Assembly (NCBI GenBank): GCA_016946835.1
Contig: JACVTC010000047.1
Location: 1,114,001-1,178,000, forward strand
Source: Neocallimastix lanati (nom. inval.)
Lineage: Eukaryota; Neocallimastigomycota; Neocallimastigomycetes; Neocallimastigales; Neocallimastigaceae
Reading direction: 5' to 3'
DNA: 64,000 nucleotides
The notes beneath the pieces were generated by a model, which was not told the DNA's origin, did not search any database, and worked only from the letters and a program-made list of their open reading frames with translations. The position numbers and the translations under genes are program-made. This document shows, in pieces, positions 63,919 to 64,000 of this stretch; position 1 is the stretch's first letter; the number at the start of each line of letters is the position of its first letter.

Positions 63919-64000
63919 CTATTTAAATTAAATTAAATATAAATTTAATTTAATAACTTCTTTCTTTAAATCAATATTTTCTATTTTTCAAGTATCTCAT
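63919..64000 (-). other. Actin intron 1, 3' part
   Basis: Directly upstream of the actin exon the minus strand reads TTTAAATAG, a normal AG acceptor in A/T-rich sequence. No codons for the missing actin N-terminus are found to the window edge. The intron is phase 0, after about codon 7. Confidence 0.8.

Overview
The window is very AT-rich eukaryotic DNA (homopolymer runs up to about 75 nt, Asn/Lys-rich proteins) and looks fungal. The only host gene is actin at the right edge, with a fungal-type sequence, an intron after codon 7 and a restricted codon set. Extreme AT content, fungal actin and abundant Ty3-type elements together suggest an anaerobic gut fungus (Neocallimastigomycota). That is inference; no rRNA or lineage marker is present.

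Almost everything else is transposable elements, nearly all on the minus strand. From 1 to 39303 lies a head-to-tail stack of Ty3-like LTR retrotransposons. R1 (1-1724) has a partial gag, a PBS and an LTR. R2 (1726-10093) has near-identical LTRs but an in-frame deletion in RT/RNase H. Next come a solo LTR (10098-11117) and a truncated LTR (11122-11902). R3 (11903-20173) is structurally intact. R4 (20178-23054) carries only gag. R5 (23059-39303) has its pol split by a complete chromodomain element, R6 (27034-34175). The R5 stack ends about 15 nt before a degenerate tRNA-like sequence with A and B boxes (39318-39394), and R3, R4 and R5 all end at the same AAGTT. This resembles repeated Ty3-type targeting of one Pol III start site.

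R2, R3 and R5 share an architecture. Gag and pol are in different frames. A T TTA AAC/T slippery heptamer lies just before the gag stop, followed by a conserved stem-loop that can form a pseudoknot. An array of covarying hairpins sits in the 5' leader, with long A tracts and a GC-rich structured island before a shared PBS. R6 instead has one gag-pol ORF and no tRNA PBS. The 11-13 nt next to its 5' LTR are perfectly complementary to a segment of its own LTR about 37 nt downstream of a TATA box, which is the arrangement of Tf1-type self-priming.

From 39395 to 41792 is unresolved leader-like DNA before a plus-strand gag fragment (41793-42136). From 42137 to 62083 is a nest of single-ORF LINEs (RRM-like N-terminus, APE-type endonuclease, RT, C-terminal CCHC finger). 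LINE-a is decayed, LINE-b has an intact 1374-codon ORF, and LINE-c has one in-frame TAA. LINE-d is inserted in the LINE-c leader with a 11-12 bp target duplication and has an internal deletion. A 455-bp 5'-truncated daughter of a LINE-d-type element and several shared leader blocks lie between them. Actin (62812-63918) follows.
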